The notes beneath the pieces were generated by a model that saw nothing but the letters and a program-made list of their open reading frames with translations, had not been told where the DNA came from and made no database searches. DNA of 64,000 bases from Pocillopora verrucosa (Eukaryota > Cnidaria > Anthozoa > Scleractinia > Pocilloporidae), in contig NC_089325.1 in NCBI RefSeq assembly GCF_036669915.1, positions 5,841,400 through 5,905,399 of the forward strand, read 5' to 3'. A program made the translations under genes and the position numbers. Below, piece after piece: positions 40,797 through 51,190 of the stretch (its first letter is position 1; each line of letters opens with the position of its first letter).

Positions 40797-40985
40797 ACGT
40801 CGGTGGGAGAGTATAAAATGGTCATTTAGTATTATCAACCGTGTTAATAGCGTAAATTGGCCATTGTTTCGAACGTAAACCCTTCGTAAGAGCGATAGAC
40901 GAAGGGCTAACGCTCGAAAAGTTCAGCTTTTAAACATTTACGGTGGCCAATTTACGGTAGTCAACTCAGTTGATAATAAAAATTA
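40764..40985. repeat. Non-coding repeat, copy 2
   Basis: One minisatellite-like unit (CTAAAGAAACTGTGGTGCTA) followed by GTGTTAATAGCGTAAATTGG, GAAGGGCTAACGCTCGAAAA and GTCAACTCAGTTGATAATAA, the same block order as 37251-37410. Confidence 0.65.
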
Positions 40986-42775
40986 CCTTAAATACAGTGA
41001 AAGAATCAAAAGAAACAACACGCCCAATAGCGGTTTCCAGCCAAACAAGAACAAAATTAGCAGCGAGACGCCACACACTTAAAAAATGGCTTGGATAAGG
41101 AGAGTAAAAGATCAAACATGATGATCTTTTCAGCTCATGGGAGGTCATGACAGCTTAGCAAATCATTAAGCTCGACACACGAGTAACATAATTAAACCAT
41201 GGTGAACTCGTCTATTCTTTTCGTGCCTTCGGTGTGAAACAAACCTCTTCGATAGTTTACAGTTCCTTAAACTTTCATTTTTTTAAGTAGTGTGTCCACC
41301 TTCGAGCGATCTAATCAAGATGCAGCCACCAGATCCGCCAAATCTCAACCACGCGGATAATGCTGCTTTGTCCAAGTAAAAGCTCTGTCGCTCTCCTTTC
41401 AGGAGGGCCACAAATACGGAGTCAAAACAACAGACTAAGAATTATGTCCTTGACGTCATCATAGATGCAAATTGTCGATGGTATATTTGGTTGATTTCGC
41501 GCTGAATATCGATTTTTAGCCTGAGTTAGCAGAGTAGGGCAACATAGGACAGATCAAGTCCTCGAAATTAGCCCATATTTGATTATCACACAATGATTCT
41601 TACGCCTTCTCCATTACAAACTTTTATTTATGCCATAAAATGTCATACTGTGCATGGGGTTGTAAAGTCGTGCCTTTATTGTTAATAATTATACCAAGGA
41701 TATGTCTGAATGAGTCGCTGGTGTCAATGCTTGTAGATGAGCCGGTTCGTTCAAACTTCCCATTACCACTTGACGTTGTTTTACAGTGTTATTGGTAAGG
41801 AAGTTCACTTGATAACGAATATTTCTTTTTGTAGATCTGACACTGGGAAGTGCCAACACAACGCGTCGATCGAGCTTATAGGTGGAATTTAAAAAGCAGG
41901 TAGATGTAAAGAAATTGACTGTGAGGGCGGATGGAGATAGTTGAGGGCAATTAACCAGTTAATCAGATGTTGTGATCTGCTGAAGTTTTGTGTTGTTGAT
42001 CAGGAAAAAGTTAATCACAGATGAAGCCATTTGGCAGTTTTTCGGGATCTTAAAAAACTTAACCTGTACTTTGCTTGCAATTTGCATTAATCTTCACCAT
42101 TCGTGACCATGGTATTCTTTCATTGTCTATTCTGCAATTAAGTAGTGTATGTTCGTCAGAGCTCATTTCTCTCTTTTCTCTTCACTTTTATGACGGAACG
42201 AACGACTTGGCTTTCCGCGCATTAGTTCTCATAAACAAAGCTTTATCCGCCTGTTAAAATTCAACAGTTTGAGGTGGAAGACGGTGCGAATAAAAACTGG
42301 TTAATTTTTTTTGGCAATTTTCGCTTGACTAGACATGAAAACACTTCACAAGAAGTTCACAACTGTCATGGTCCAGTGTTTTAGTGTAGCTTGTCATATT
42401 TTGGTGTGCACAGAAGTTGTAAGTTCCTAAAAAAATTGTTATTGTTACTCGACGGCTAAGTAAAACACAGGCTTTGAATTTGGAGTTCAGTCAAATTAGT
42501 GAAGTACAGAAATTCCAAATATTAGTTGTCCCCTGGAGGTGAAAGATATAATTATTACTCTTAGCAGAAGGACTTTGAAGGACCTACGCTATAACTGACA
42601 ATAGACGGTACTCAGCGATTTTCTAAGTTCTGCTAGACTCAGCCGATTCATTTCTTAATTTCCCCGCTGCAATGAAGCCGTCAAATGTGTTTGAGTGATA
42701 TTATTGATTTTTCTGACTATAAAAAAAAATACTTATAAATTTAAACGCACCAGAGGTCCCATTTATTTCAATCTC
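40986..42775. other. Intergenic, no supported gene
   Basis: Right of the ABCC fragment. A short minus-strand frame at 40988-41148 (WRLAANFVLVWLETAIGRVV) precedes a GTAATT donor-like site and could be a decayed transporter exon, but its residues do not match an ABCC membrane segment convincingly. A 17-nt stem-loop at 41391-41407 recalls the histone 3' processing stem but is not a good match. Nothing else is recognisable. Confidence 0.4.
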
Positions 42776-42856
42776 ATGAACTCAGCGAGGCTTAAAGTTT
42801 TGCTACTTGCTTGTTTGCTCGGCGTGATTCCGTCCAAAATTGATTGCTTCCCTTGT
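42776..42856 (+). CDS. Signal-peptide first exon of an unidentified secreted protein
   Basis: 27 codons starting at ATG 42776 and ending at a clean GTGAGT donor (42857): MNSARLKVLLLACLLGVIPS then KIDCFPC. It has a short basic N-terminus, a Leu-rich hydrophobic core and a plausible cleavage region before Cys residues: a textbook secretory signal exon. Cys-rich secreted peptides of cnidarians often have this architecture. I could not identify the next exon in the following kilobases, so the product is unknown; a relic is possible. Confidence 0.45.
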
Positions 42857-43816
42857 GTGAGTTCAGTTCGTTATCACCATTACTCAAATAAATAATTTTG
42901 TTATGAACCTCTAAAATTAGAATTGTTTGGCAACTATTAAAATTTGGAATGTTCTCTCTAAGTATTTAGGAATTGTTTAGGCCTGTTAGATTATCTTGAA
43001 ATCCTTGTGCGAGTCTTTTGAGCCTTGGTTTGTTATGTGCTGCAAGACCACACATTTTTTTTTACCTTGAGTGACGAGTCCTTGACCGTTATAATAGGGC
43101 TCAATTCTCGTGCGATAATCGTCACTGCTAATCGTGTTTGGGTTTGTCCTTGACCTTGCCTAGAGTCCTCGACGGGAAATTTTGTTCAGTTCTTGAAAAT
43201 TGGTTGTTTTTCAAGTACTTTGCCGTTTATTTCGAATATGTCGTGGAATTTTTTGCGTTAGCGTTCTGAAAATTTGTTTACGCTGCCAAAGTCGGTCGTC
43301 CCGAAAGTCTAAACATGCCTATCGATGGGATATTTAAGAGCGTGTAGTTAGGGCTGAAAGAGAGAGACTGGGACTCAGAGACTGAATGAAAAGTCTAATC
43401 AGCCCCCTGGTGCCTCCGTTTGCGCGAGCGACATCAGTTACCTAACACCAACAGTCCAACAATTTCAAATAACTTCATTTAAACAGATGAAAACCGATCA
43501 GCTGGGCTGAATGTTATTCTCAAAGCAAATGAAAACAAGTTAAAGTGATATGAGCCATATGGTCTCATGAACTTCGCATGACCAGATTAAAACTCCTGAG
43601 GCATTAAATGCGAAAACAATATTTATCTTAAACCATGTAAACGAGAAGGTAGATCCTACCGAGTACAACTGCTTGGCCGTGGAAGATCTGGGTAGGAGAC
43701 TAGTTCATTCTATACAGGTATAAACCCGTTTTGGAGCCAATTCGGCCTGGACACGAGAATAAGTTTTTAACCAGTCTTCAATCAGTATGATTTTCAAGGA
43801 AACCACGTGACCATAT

Positions 43817-43930
43817 GACAGTACCGTATTTTCTCGATTAAACGCCGACCTCGAAAAAACGACGAGTCCAAACTGCTAGTTTCTAAAGAAACGCTGGGGG
43901 CGTTAAATCGAGAAAGTACGGTATTTGTCA
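43817..43930. repeat. Short fold-back element
   Basis: GTACCGTATTTTCTCGATTA (43820-43839) followed by AACGCC recurs as the reverse complement GGCGTTAAATCGAGAAAGTA followed by CGGTA at 43898-43922. The flanks TGACA and TGTCA extend the symmetry. ~110 bp, non-coding. Confidence 0.75.
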
Positions 43931-43953
43931 GGAGCCCATTAATAATGGGCTCC
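43931..43953. repeat. Perfect 11-bp hairpin
   Basis: GGAGCCCATTA and its exact reverse complement TAATGGGCTCC are separated by a single base, directly beside the fold-back element. Confidence 0.7.
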
Positions 43954-44019
43954 AAATGACGTTGCAATTTAGGCAATCGCAATTGCACTGATGCATGAAT
44001 CAAAAAGACAATTGTCGGC

Positions 44020-44235
44020 TGATCTAAAACTTGCCACGTATTAAACGCCCTTTATTGTAAGGTTTACCCTTTAAACTCATTTATCTAACTGATTTAAATC
44101 TTGCCACGTATTTAACGCCCTCTGTTGTAAGGGTCACCCTTCCAGGTCATTTTTCAAACGGATCTAAAACTTGCCTTGTATTTGACGCCCTTTTATTGTA
44201 AGGTTCACCCTTCCGAGTCATTTGTCAAACGGCGT
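44020..44235. repeat. Three-copy tandem repeat, ~70-bp unit
   Basis: Units start near 44020, 44090 and 44160. Shared blocks are ATCTAAAACTTGCCACGTAT, AACGCCCTTTATTGTAAGG and the trailing TCACCCTTCC, with moderate divergence between copies. Confidence 0.8.
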
Positions 44236-45184
44236 TTGATTCTTTTAGAATCGTCATTTACTTTGATTCCGACCTTTGGTAAGTACTTTTCAGGATTATT
44301 TTTAACCCACGGTAGGACTTTATTCTTTTATTGACTAAAGCCTGAGAACATAATATTTAGGTGGTATATGTCCTGATATGCTGGCACTGTGCTGTGTTAG
44401 AAGGAATTACGATATAAGTGGGCAAAAAGAACCGTCTTTACTTCACTACTCTACCTTCAGCTATGTGTGGGATACCAACACATAAAGTACACAAATGAGC
44501 GTAGTTGAAACTAATCAAGGTGTGCTGATTGCGTGCAAAAAGCTCGCAATCAGTGAACCGTGTAGTTATAGTGGCAATAGAGAGAAATGAATACACCTAT
44601 GGACATTTTTTTTTAATTTCTAAGCAATTAGCCTGCTAAGCACAATTTACTATTAAGACCTATCGGATAAACTTGAGTGCTATTGGTTTAAAAGAAGATT
44701 ATTCAATGGTTTTAAATAGAAATTACTTATGAAGTTTAACAAAGCTGATCTAAACGTATTCCATTTCATTCAAACAGTTAGAATGACTTATTCATGGCAT
44801 TGTCATTCCTTGGCTGAGAGATTTCGAGTGTTATTTGGAATAAAAAAGCACGAGTAAAATTTTTATAGACTAACAAAATTGTACGAGCCCGTAGGGCGAG
44901 TGCAATTTGTGGTCTTTGAAAAAATTGACAAGTGCTTATTTATTCTAAATTGCACGAGAAAAATCACGTGATGACGTGTTAATAATATACATGTAAAAAT
45001 ACGAGATGGCTTATCATAATTAAGCATAAGCAAAGCGCGCGCATTAAGTGAAAAAATTATTTATTCAAATCGTGCGTTCAGTCAAAACAACCGCGTACGA
45101 TCAAAACAATAATATGCAATGATATCTTCACATCTTTAAGCCGCAAAAAAAATCGAAGTCCGGCTTAACAGTTCAATGAATTGT

Positions 45185-45452
45185 TCACTCTGTGTCCGAA
45201 TCACTTTCGATGAAATGGAATCGTCGTTTCCGAGGTTTAACCATGTTTGTTTTTAATTTCGGTGTTGAATCGCTCGAGCAAAGTGTTAAGCTGGCTCGGT
45301 TCGTAATTTTCGATTTCCTTGGCAATTCCCTTCTGTAAACACTACTTTTTCCAAACCGATAACCAAAAAGCAGTGCGTTTTACATTGTTTCGTTGTTTGA
45401 GCTGTTTTTCAGCCGCGGTGGCGAAAGAAAAGCTACCTAAAACGCCGGCCAT
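45185..45452 (-). pseudogene. Internally deleted tyrosine-recombinase (Crypton-like) relic
   Basis: Reading leftwards from ATG at 45452, the frame gives MAGVLGSFSFATAAEKQLKQ, then RNNVKRTAFWLSVWKK, a TAG stop, then QKGIAKEIENYEPSQLNTLL and ERFNTEIKNKHG. This wording is typical of the N-terminal SAM-like domain of the many cnidarian DUF3504/tyrosine-recombinase proteins. A few bases later, in another frame, an acidic-basic tail KPRKRRFHFIESDSDTE ends at a TGA (45185). The large catalytic core between them is missing. Family assignment is by recollection of related coral proteins, so moderate certainty. Confidence 0.6.
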
Positions 45453-47877
45453 TGTTTCGCTCGCAAATTTTCAAATTTTGTTGCGACATCCAAAACTCGC
45501 ATTTGATTGGCTGTCTGTGAGTTTCTCTGAGTATTGACCAGTCAAAATGTCTGATTTTTTACTTTCTTTGCACTGAATTAACCCTCTTCTGCACAGAGTT
45601 TACTCTCTTCTGTACTGAATCACCTGAAAACTGCATTTATCTTAACCAATCAGAACTGAGTAATTGTTTCATGTATATTTTTGAAAGCGTAACCACCATC
45701 AACTATACATCAGTGGGAAGGATTTGAAATGCATTATGTACTGACTGATATTAGCGGGAAAAAATCGCAAATTTGATTGGAAAGAAAAATATTTATTTTA
45801 GGTCTTGGCATTTCAAGACTGAGGTCACAGTTTTTCACCATACGGACCGACCCTTAGCCGGTAAATAACATATTTATTTTTTAAACTCGACGAAATTCTT
45901 TCCGAAAGAACCCGAATGATTTAGGGCTGTAAATACTTCAAGATCTTCAATAAACTGAACAATTTTTTTTACGAGTAAATGGTAGTTAAAATAGAGGTGA
46001 TGCAAATTAAAGAGAGATGCCTCGCCGAAAAATTTTCATTTCCGTAACGACGAAGATGATTTAAAGGCTTCCAAACAAACTTTGAAACATTATTTTTACA
46101 AGTATCTATTACTGGCACCTGTCAATCAGGGAGCACGTAAGAAAAAAAAGCGCAAGAACATTTGAAAAACAACGGAACTAGTTTGGCAATGATCCAACGG
46201 AAAGTATTTTTCACTCTCATCGACGATTCGTTCATGTACGAAGATTTACCTCTGTTCATTAAGTAAACGGCGAGGAAAGTAATTTTGAGTAAATTCAAAT
46301 TTTCAATTTGAAGTTGTGAGAGTTTGTTCGTTTGTTTGCTGCGATGGCGTGTGTTAATCTGGTCTTTCCTCCACAAAAACTAAATTCGTACGGCACACTC
46401 TAACGAGACACACGGGGATTCAATGCGGCCTTTTCTCGTTAAATTCCTTCAGTTTCTGTTGTGCAATTTACAGTACAAATGTCCAAATTGAACGGACTTG
46501 GAAAGACTCACCGAAAGCGTATCTTTGTTGTAGAACTTAAATTAAAACTTCGCTCGCTCTTTCGCTACGAACAAATTGTTTGAGAAAATTCAGATATTAA
46601 ATGAATGAAGTTCTATCGTTCAGTTTAACTATAACCAAATACTTCACGTTTTAACTTTCTATGTACTTTTTGTGAACGATTAAATTTAATTGCAGACGGT
46701 TTTAGGCCGCTTGTCAACCAACTTAATGACACTATTGCTTATACAAATTCATTCTAAAACCAATATTTTTCTGTCAACCAAAGTGATTTGAGAGAGAAGA
46801 AAGAGAGGATTCATAAGTTATCTGTCGGCTTGAGGTAGTGACCGACGTATTTGCTCGAAAATACTACCTAGCCGGAAAAACGAGACATATTTATGAAAAA
46901 TGGTAACGAAAGTAAGGATGTACTCGACGACTCACTAAAGCGTTACCATGGCCCGTGGGCAGAGATAGGAAAATACTGACCGGGTAAAGAACCAATCAGA
47001 TTGCAGGATTCGTTACCGTGCCCTCTAAAAAAAAATAAAAGTAGAAACGTGTTATTTTTAATTTTTCATTAAAGCGCTTTGTAGATATATTAAACCCCTA
47101 AGGGTTCTTTATACCTTTTCAAAATAGATTTTTTTAAATGAATTTGTTACAACTTTTAAATGACTTACTCTCAAGAAGCTTCCTCTTTGCGCAGGTTGGT
47201 TTGAGGCGGAAAACGTCAGTTGTTCCCAGCACGAGATTAAATCTCTTCATTTTACGTAAATTCAAAGCTAAGAGCAGAAGATTGACTGAGATTAAAATTA
47301 AAATTTCCCATAAAACATGTGATAACAAGAGATTTTGTAAAAAAAAAACTTAGGATAAAGAGCAATCCCATCGGAACATGACGCATAGGTGGCGCCAGGT
47401 CATTTTATTAAATGCAAATGAGAAAAAGATCACCGATGATATATATAGAGAACAAAGGTGTGAAACAACTTTAGTATGTGCAGAATAAAAGAAAGGAGTG
47501 ACTAAGCCAAAATTTTTGCGGGAACGGAGTCTGTTTAAGAGTTCAGGTTGGTTCTTTTCCATAATACATCTCATAAACAGTGTACACAAACTTTTCATTG
47601 CACTTCTTTAAGATCTTTTAAAAATTTTCTGTGAGAATTACTTGGCCCTTGTCGGTCATGGTTCAGTTCAGGTGTTTGCCAATCACGAATAAATTCGAAA
47701 ATGAGAGGAAATATCAGGAGAAAAACATCACGAGTGTCTTAAACATCACGAGAGTCAATACTTATGAAGGTTTACCTTGGAAACACCACCACGAGAACTA
47801 AAGGAACTTCTAAAAAACAAAACTGTTAGGGATTAAGGTCAAAACCAACCATATGTTTTATGATATTCTTGTCACCC

Positions 47878-47910
<33 letters not shown>

Positions 47911-47957
47911 TATTCAAATACATATATACTCATAAACATGTTACACGATGCATATTC
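45453..47957. other. Intergenic, no supported gene
   Basis: 45453-45690 seems to continue the recombinase-related element. 46800-47030 contains AACCAATCAGATTGCAGGAT and resembles a dispersed repeat. 47878-47906 is an (AAT)n microsatellite. The open frames here have no family signal. Confidence 0.4.
47878..47906. repeat. (AAT)n microsatellite
   Basis: About nine AAT units followed by ACTTTATTCAAATACATA; possibly the 3' tail of a decayed LINE read on the minus strand. Confidence 0.8.
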
Positions 47958-48552
47958 ACATTTACAGGAAACTAGGCCTATTTTCCTTTTATCGAGAACC
48001 AAATGAACAACATATTTTTAGTTTTCAAACTGAGAACTGAATAATATCATACTGAAGAAACTGACTGTCTAACTTTAATGAGGCTACGCCCTTGTTCGCA
48101 TCTGATAAAGAAACAAAAACGAAACAGGAGAACGTAACTGCTCAGTTGTTTTACCATAGGTTTGTTTGAAACATCGGATATAGTCAAGGAGCTACGTCTC
48201 GTCACTTAAGAGAGTTAATATACATCGAGTTGTCTTTTAAATCGGGAAAAAAATTATGGCTCTAGATTTGGTTGTTTTTTCGTGCGGCTTCACGATATGT
48301 TACATCCATTTTTAAGGTACTAGTGATCGTTGCGATATAATTGGCTTTCAGCAGTGCGATTTATCCATTAATCGAGCTGATTTTTGCCCCTGATCGCTTC
48401 TTTTGATTTGAAGTCGATCTCGAGGTGCGCACTCGTTCGATTTTGAACTTCATACAATTGCAAAATTGCCCTCAAGCCGTTTTAAATTTCCTATAGGAGA
48501 TGATATGTTATGTTCATAGGTAACTTCCTTCTTACACAGTTGCTAGTAAAGG

Positions 48553-49041
48553 ATGCATTCTAAAAGATTGGCAGTCGTTGAGGTCGCAAATAATTTCCTA
48601 TCCTGCCGGGCAAAAGAAGACATCAAAGAAGGTTCCTTCCTGACTGATCTCTGGGGTAGAGTCAGCGAGAAGGCTACCAGATACACCGTACAAGTTGGAA
48701 AAAACAAGCATGTGGACCCTGAAGGGATGATCAGGTACATGAATCATTCCTGTGACAGCAAAACAAAATTCATCTACAAAAAACGCAAAGATGTCCATCC
48801 AATCTTGGCTGACGACCAGGATGTCTTTTGGTACATGGTGGCTGCTCGTGATATCAAGAGAGGCGAGGACATCACGTTTGACTACAATGTGACAGAATAT
48901 GAAGTTGCAGAGCGATTTCGTTGCAACTGTGGGGCTGTAAAATGTCTCGGTGAGATAAAAGGCTTTAAGTTTTTGACGCCAGAGCAACAGAAGTTGAGGG
49001 AAAAGGAATTATCTCCTATTTTAAGTGAGCTTTGGCGTTAA
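48553..49041 (+). CDS. Stand-alone SET-domain protein (putative protein-lysine methyltransferase)
   Basis: Single open exon of 162 codons. SET proteins transfer methyl groups from S-adenosylmethionine to lysines. Visible motifs: N-terminal AVVEVANNFLSCRAKEDIKE with GSFLTDLWG (SET-N), the cofactor/substrate motif RYMNHSC at residues 61-67, GEDITFDYN at 104-112 with the catalytic-type Tyr111, and a post-SET cluster CNCGAVKCLG (C124, C126, C131). No other domain is present, so this is a minimal SET module. The frame upstream of the ATG has a stop, and TTCTTACACAG at 48529-48539 is a good acceptor, so a 5' UTR intron is likely. Histone versus other substrate cannot be told. A decayed duplicate lies at 57249-57508. 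Confidence 0.85.
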   Translation: MHSKRLAVVEVANNFLSCRAKEDIKEGSFLTDLWGRVSEKATRYTVQVGKNKHVDPEGMIRYMNHSCDSKTKFIYKKRKDVHPILADDQDVFWYMVAARDIKRGEDITFDYNVTEYEVAERFRCNCGAVKCLGEIKGFKFLTPEQQKLREKELSPILSELWR

Positions 49042-50550
49042 CTTTAAACTTAAAATTATTGATATCGTGAAGGAATCGCAAGTGACTATATTTCCTCTGT
49101 CTTCTTTATTGCTTGTTTTTTGTAACCATCGCGCAGAATGCCTATTGATCTCGAGACATTCATTTCCACACTGTCTATCTGAAATGTTTTTTAGACGTTT
49201 CGTAATCTGTAGAACTCTGATTAGTCAAAGAATACGCCCCTTTTTTTTTTTTTCCTCAGGGTACATTGCTTCTGTCATTAGCATGACAAGGTCATTTTCA
49301 AGGTTAAGAGATATTCCTTATCAAACTTCTTCTTCTTGATTTATTTGATTTCTGTCTTCATCCTCTGCTTCGAGGCATGGATATATATCAATCGTTCTTA
49401 AGGGAATTCCTAGGACTCGTTTCTTACATGCTAATTAGACGCATAATATTCTCGTGACCTGTTTAGTCTTGTGGTTCGCAAAAAATACAACGCAACTAGC
49501 AAAATATGGGCGTAATATATGTTAAACCATCGAATAGGGTGTAGTTATTGTACTATTATTAAACAATATGATATTGGGGGACAATGTGCCTCTTTCAGAA
49601 TAAAGTAATAAATCATCTCAAACATGTCTGACTCTTATCTCAGGTCAAGTTTTCATAGATCTGGTGAGTCACCTCAGTGACGAAAAAACGAAAGATGTGC
49701 TATCATGCATATCTACAACAGACGGCGGTTGTGTAAGAACGGTGTTCCTTATTTTTTTTTTTAAACTTGTCAATAATCGACTCTTCTTTTCCCACCCGTT
49801 TTCTACTAATCTTTCGTCAAAAACTGCAGGTCTCTCAAATTGAGTATACCCGTTTTCACAGAACAACGATTGACGTCGGAAATTCACATTTCTTTTGGGG
49901 TTCCAAATAGCGAAAAAGGTGTCTCACATGACAATTACAAACTTTTTTTTGAATGGGGATTGTTTAAAAATTTTCGGCCGAATAACGATGGCTCAGATTG
50001 AGTCAGTTTCCTGTACTCGATGGTTTTATTAAAACAATTATCGTAACACAAAACTAGTTCCGCGGGAAAAAAATGCCATTTTTAGATGACTCATTGAAAT
50101 TCAAACAATGATTACCTCTAGTTCAGGGAAGTCGTTCCGGATCAATCATAAGTTAGTGCTTGAAGGGTAGTCGATGAAGATTTTGGAGGGAGCACATGGT
50201 TTTCAAGAAAAAGAAAGCAAAGTTTTGGTCGGGTATCGGTTCTTTCTATAAACGGAGATATTTCTGTTTTTAAGAAAATACCCATTTTGAGGGAAGAGAG
50301 GCTGAAAAGGATGAAAGGGTGTTTAGAGTCGACCAGTCGATGAGGAAACATCGTATCTTGCATCAGTCTGGTTCTTTTTTTTCTTTCGTTTCGTGAGTCG
50401 TTTCTCCCTTTGAGAGTAAAAGGCTGAAGAGCAATGGTAATAGAGAAAAATTTCTGGAAGTGTAAACAAACAATAAGAACATACAAAAAAAGAAGAAATA
50501 ATTAGAAGCTAATAAAAAAAAAATGAAAATGAAAAACCTTTTTAAAAAGC
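49042..50550. other. SET gene 3' flank and duplicated non-coding DNA
   Basis: 49042-50017 is shared with the right copy (57509-58540). It contains AATAAA near 49602 as a possible polyadenylation site. 50018-50550 belongs to the insert unique to this copy. No gene is supported. Confidence 0.45.
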
Positions 50551-51190
50551 CTAATTAAAAACCTTTGCACGAATCGAGTCCGACTGCACATTGAGAGATG
50601 TGCAGAAAACATACTTTATCCAAATCTTTAAGTTGGACACGTACAATATCAGCTGAGGCCTGATTTTTAAACGGTTGGACAGCACGGATGGGATCTGTTC
50701 GATCGCTGACAGTCGGTGACGAAACAGGTTGATCCGATGCTCTGGCGGCAATAAAACGTGGAAAAAGTAGAGTTGACAAGTTTGTCAGGATATTTCAGTC
50801 GAAAAAACAATAATTTCAGTCGATCACATTCTTCAGAGAAGTAACACCGATTAAATGAAAGCCGAAATGCTCGATCAAGCATAGTTTTGAGTAACCCGAG
50901 TTTGTATCGGTCGTCTACATGGCTCTTGCAATTCGGCAGGAGGCCAGTATTTGTGGGTTTAACGTACACTTTAGTCTCAACATGTGTGCGTTTGTTGAGC
51001 AGCTGAGTGCGCAAAAATGGAAGCTTGCTATTACTCTCCGTTTCCATGGTGAACTTAAGAGAGGAATGGCACGGGTTTACTTCTCGAGGAAATTGACAGC
51101 TGATGTTATGTCTAGCACGATAGTCAGTGTGTCATCCACATATCTCTTGTAGTACGCGGGCATCTTGCCTTCTCGCTTTAAAGTATCCTC
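50551..51190 (-). mobile_element. Penelope-like retroelement remnant
   Basis: Minus-strand fragments in several frames. YYKRYVDDTLTIVLDITSA holds the reverse-transcriptase YVDD box near 51135. Then METESNSKLPFLRTQLLN, VKPTNTGLL and SHVDDRYKLGLLKTMLDRAF follow, and FPRFIAARASDQPVSS and NQASADIVRVQLKDLDK. The sequence then jumps to NVQSDSIRAKVFN, the usual C-terminus behind the GIY-YIG endonuclease, so most of that domain is deleted. Stops and frameshifts make it inactive. Assignment to Penelope-like elements rests on the wording of these blocks. Confidence 0.8.

Larger units (their letters stand above)
42857..45184. other. Repeat-rich interval without supported gene
   Basis: Holds the two fold-backs at 43817-43953, the 70-bp tandem repeat at 44020-44235 and otherwise unassigned AT-rich DNA. 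44870-45184 probably belongs to the same mobile element as the recombinase relic that follows it. Confidence 0.45.

Noticed and set aside
40988-41148. Candidate upstream exon of the ABCC fragment (WRLAANFVLVWLETAIGRVV)
   Set aside because: Residues do not follow a known ABCC membrane segment and the acceptor is unclear; kept only as a remark.
41391-41407. Stem-loop resembling the histone mRNA 3' processing signal
   Set aside because: Stem and loop deviate from the consensus and no histone coding sequence precedes it.
48598-48987. 129-codon minus-strand frame over the SET gene
   Set aside because: Mirror of the real frame; the plus strand has all SET motifs.
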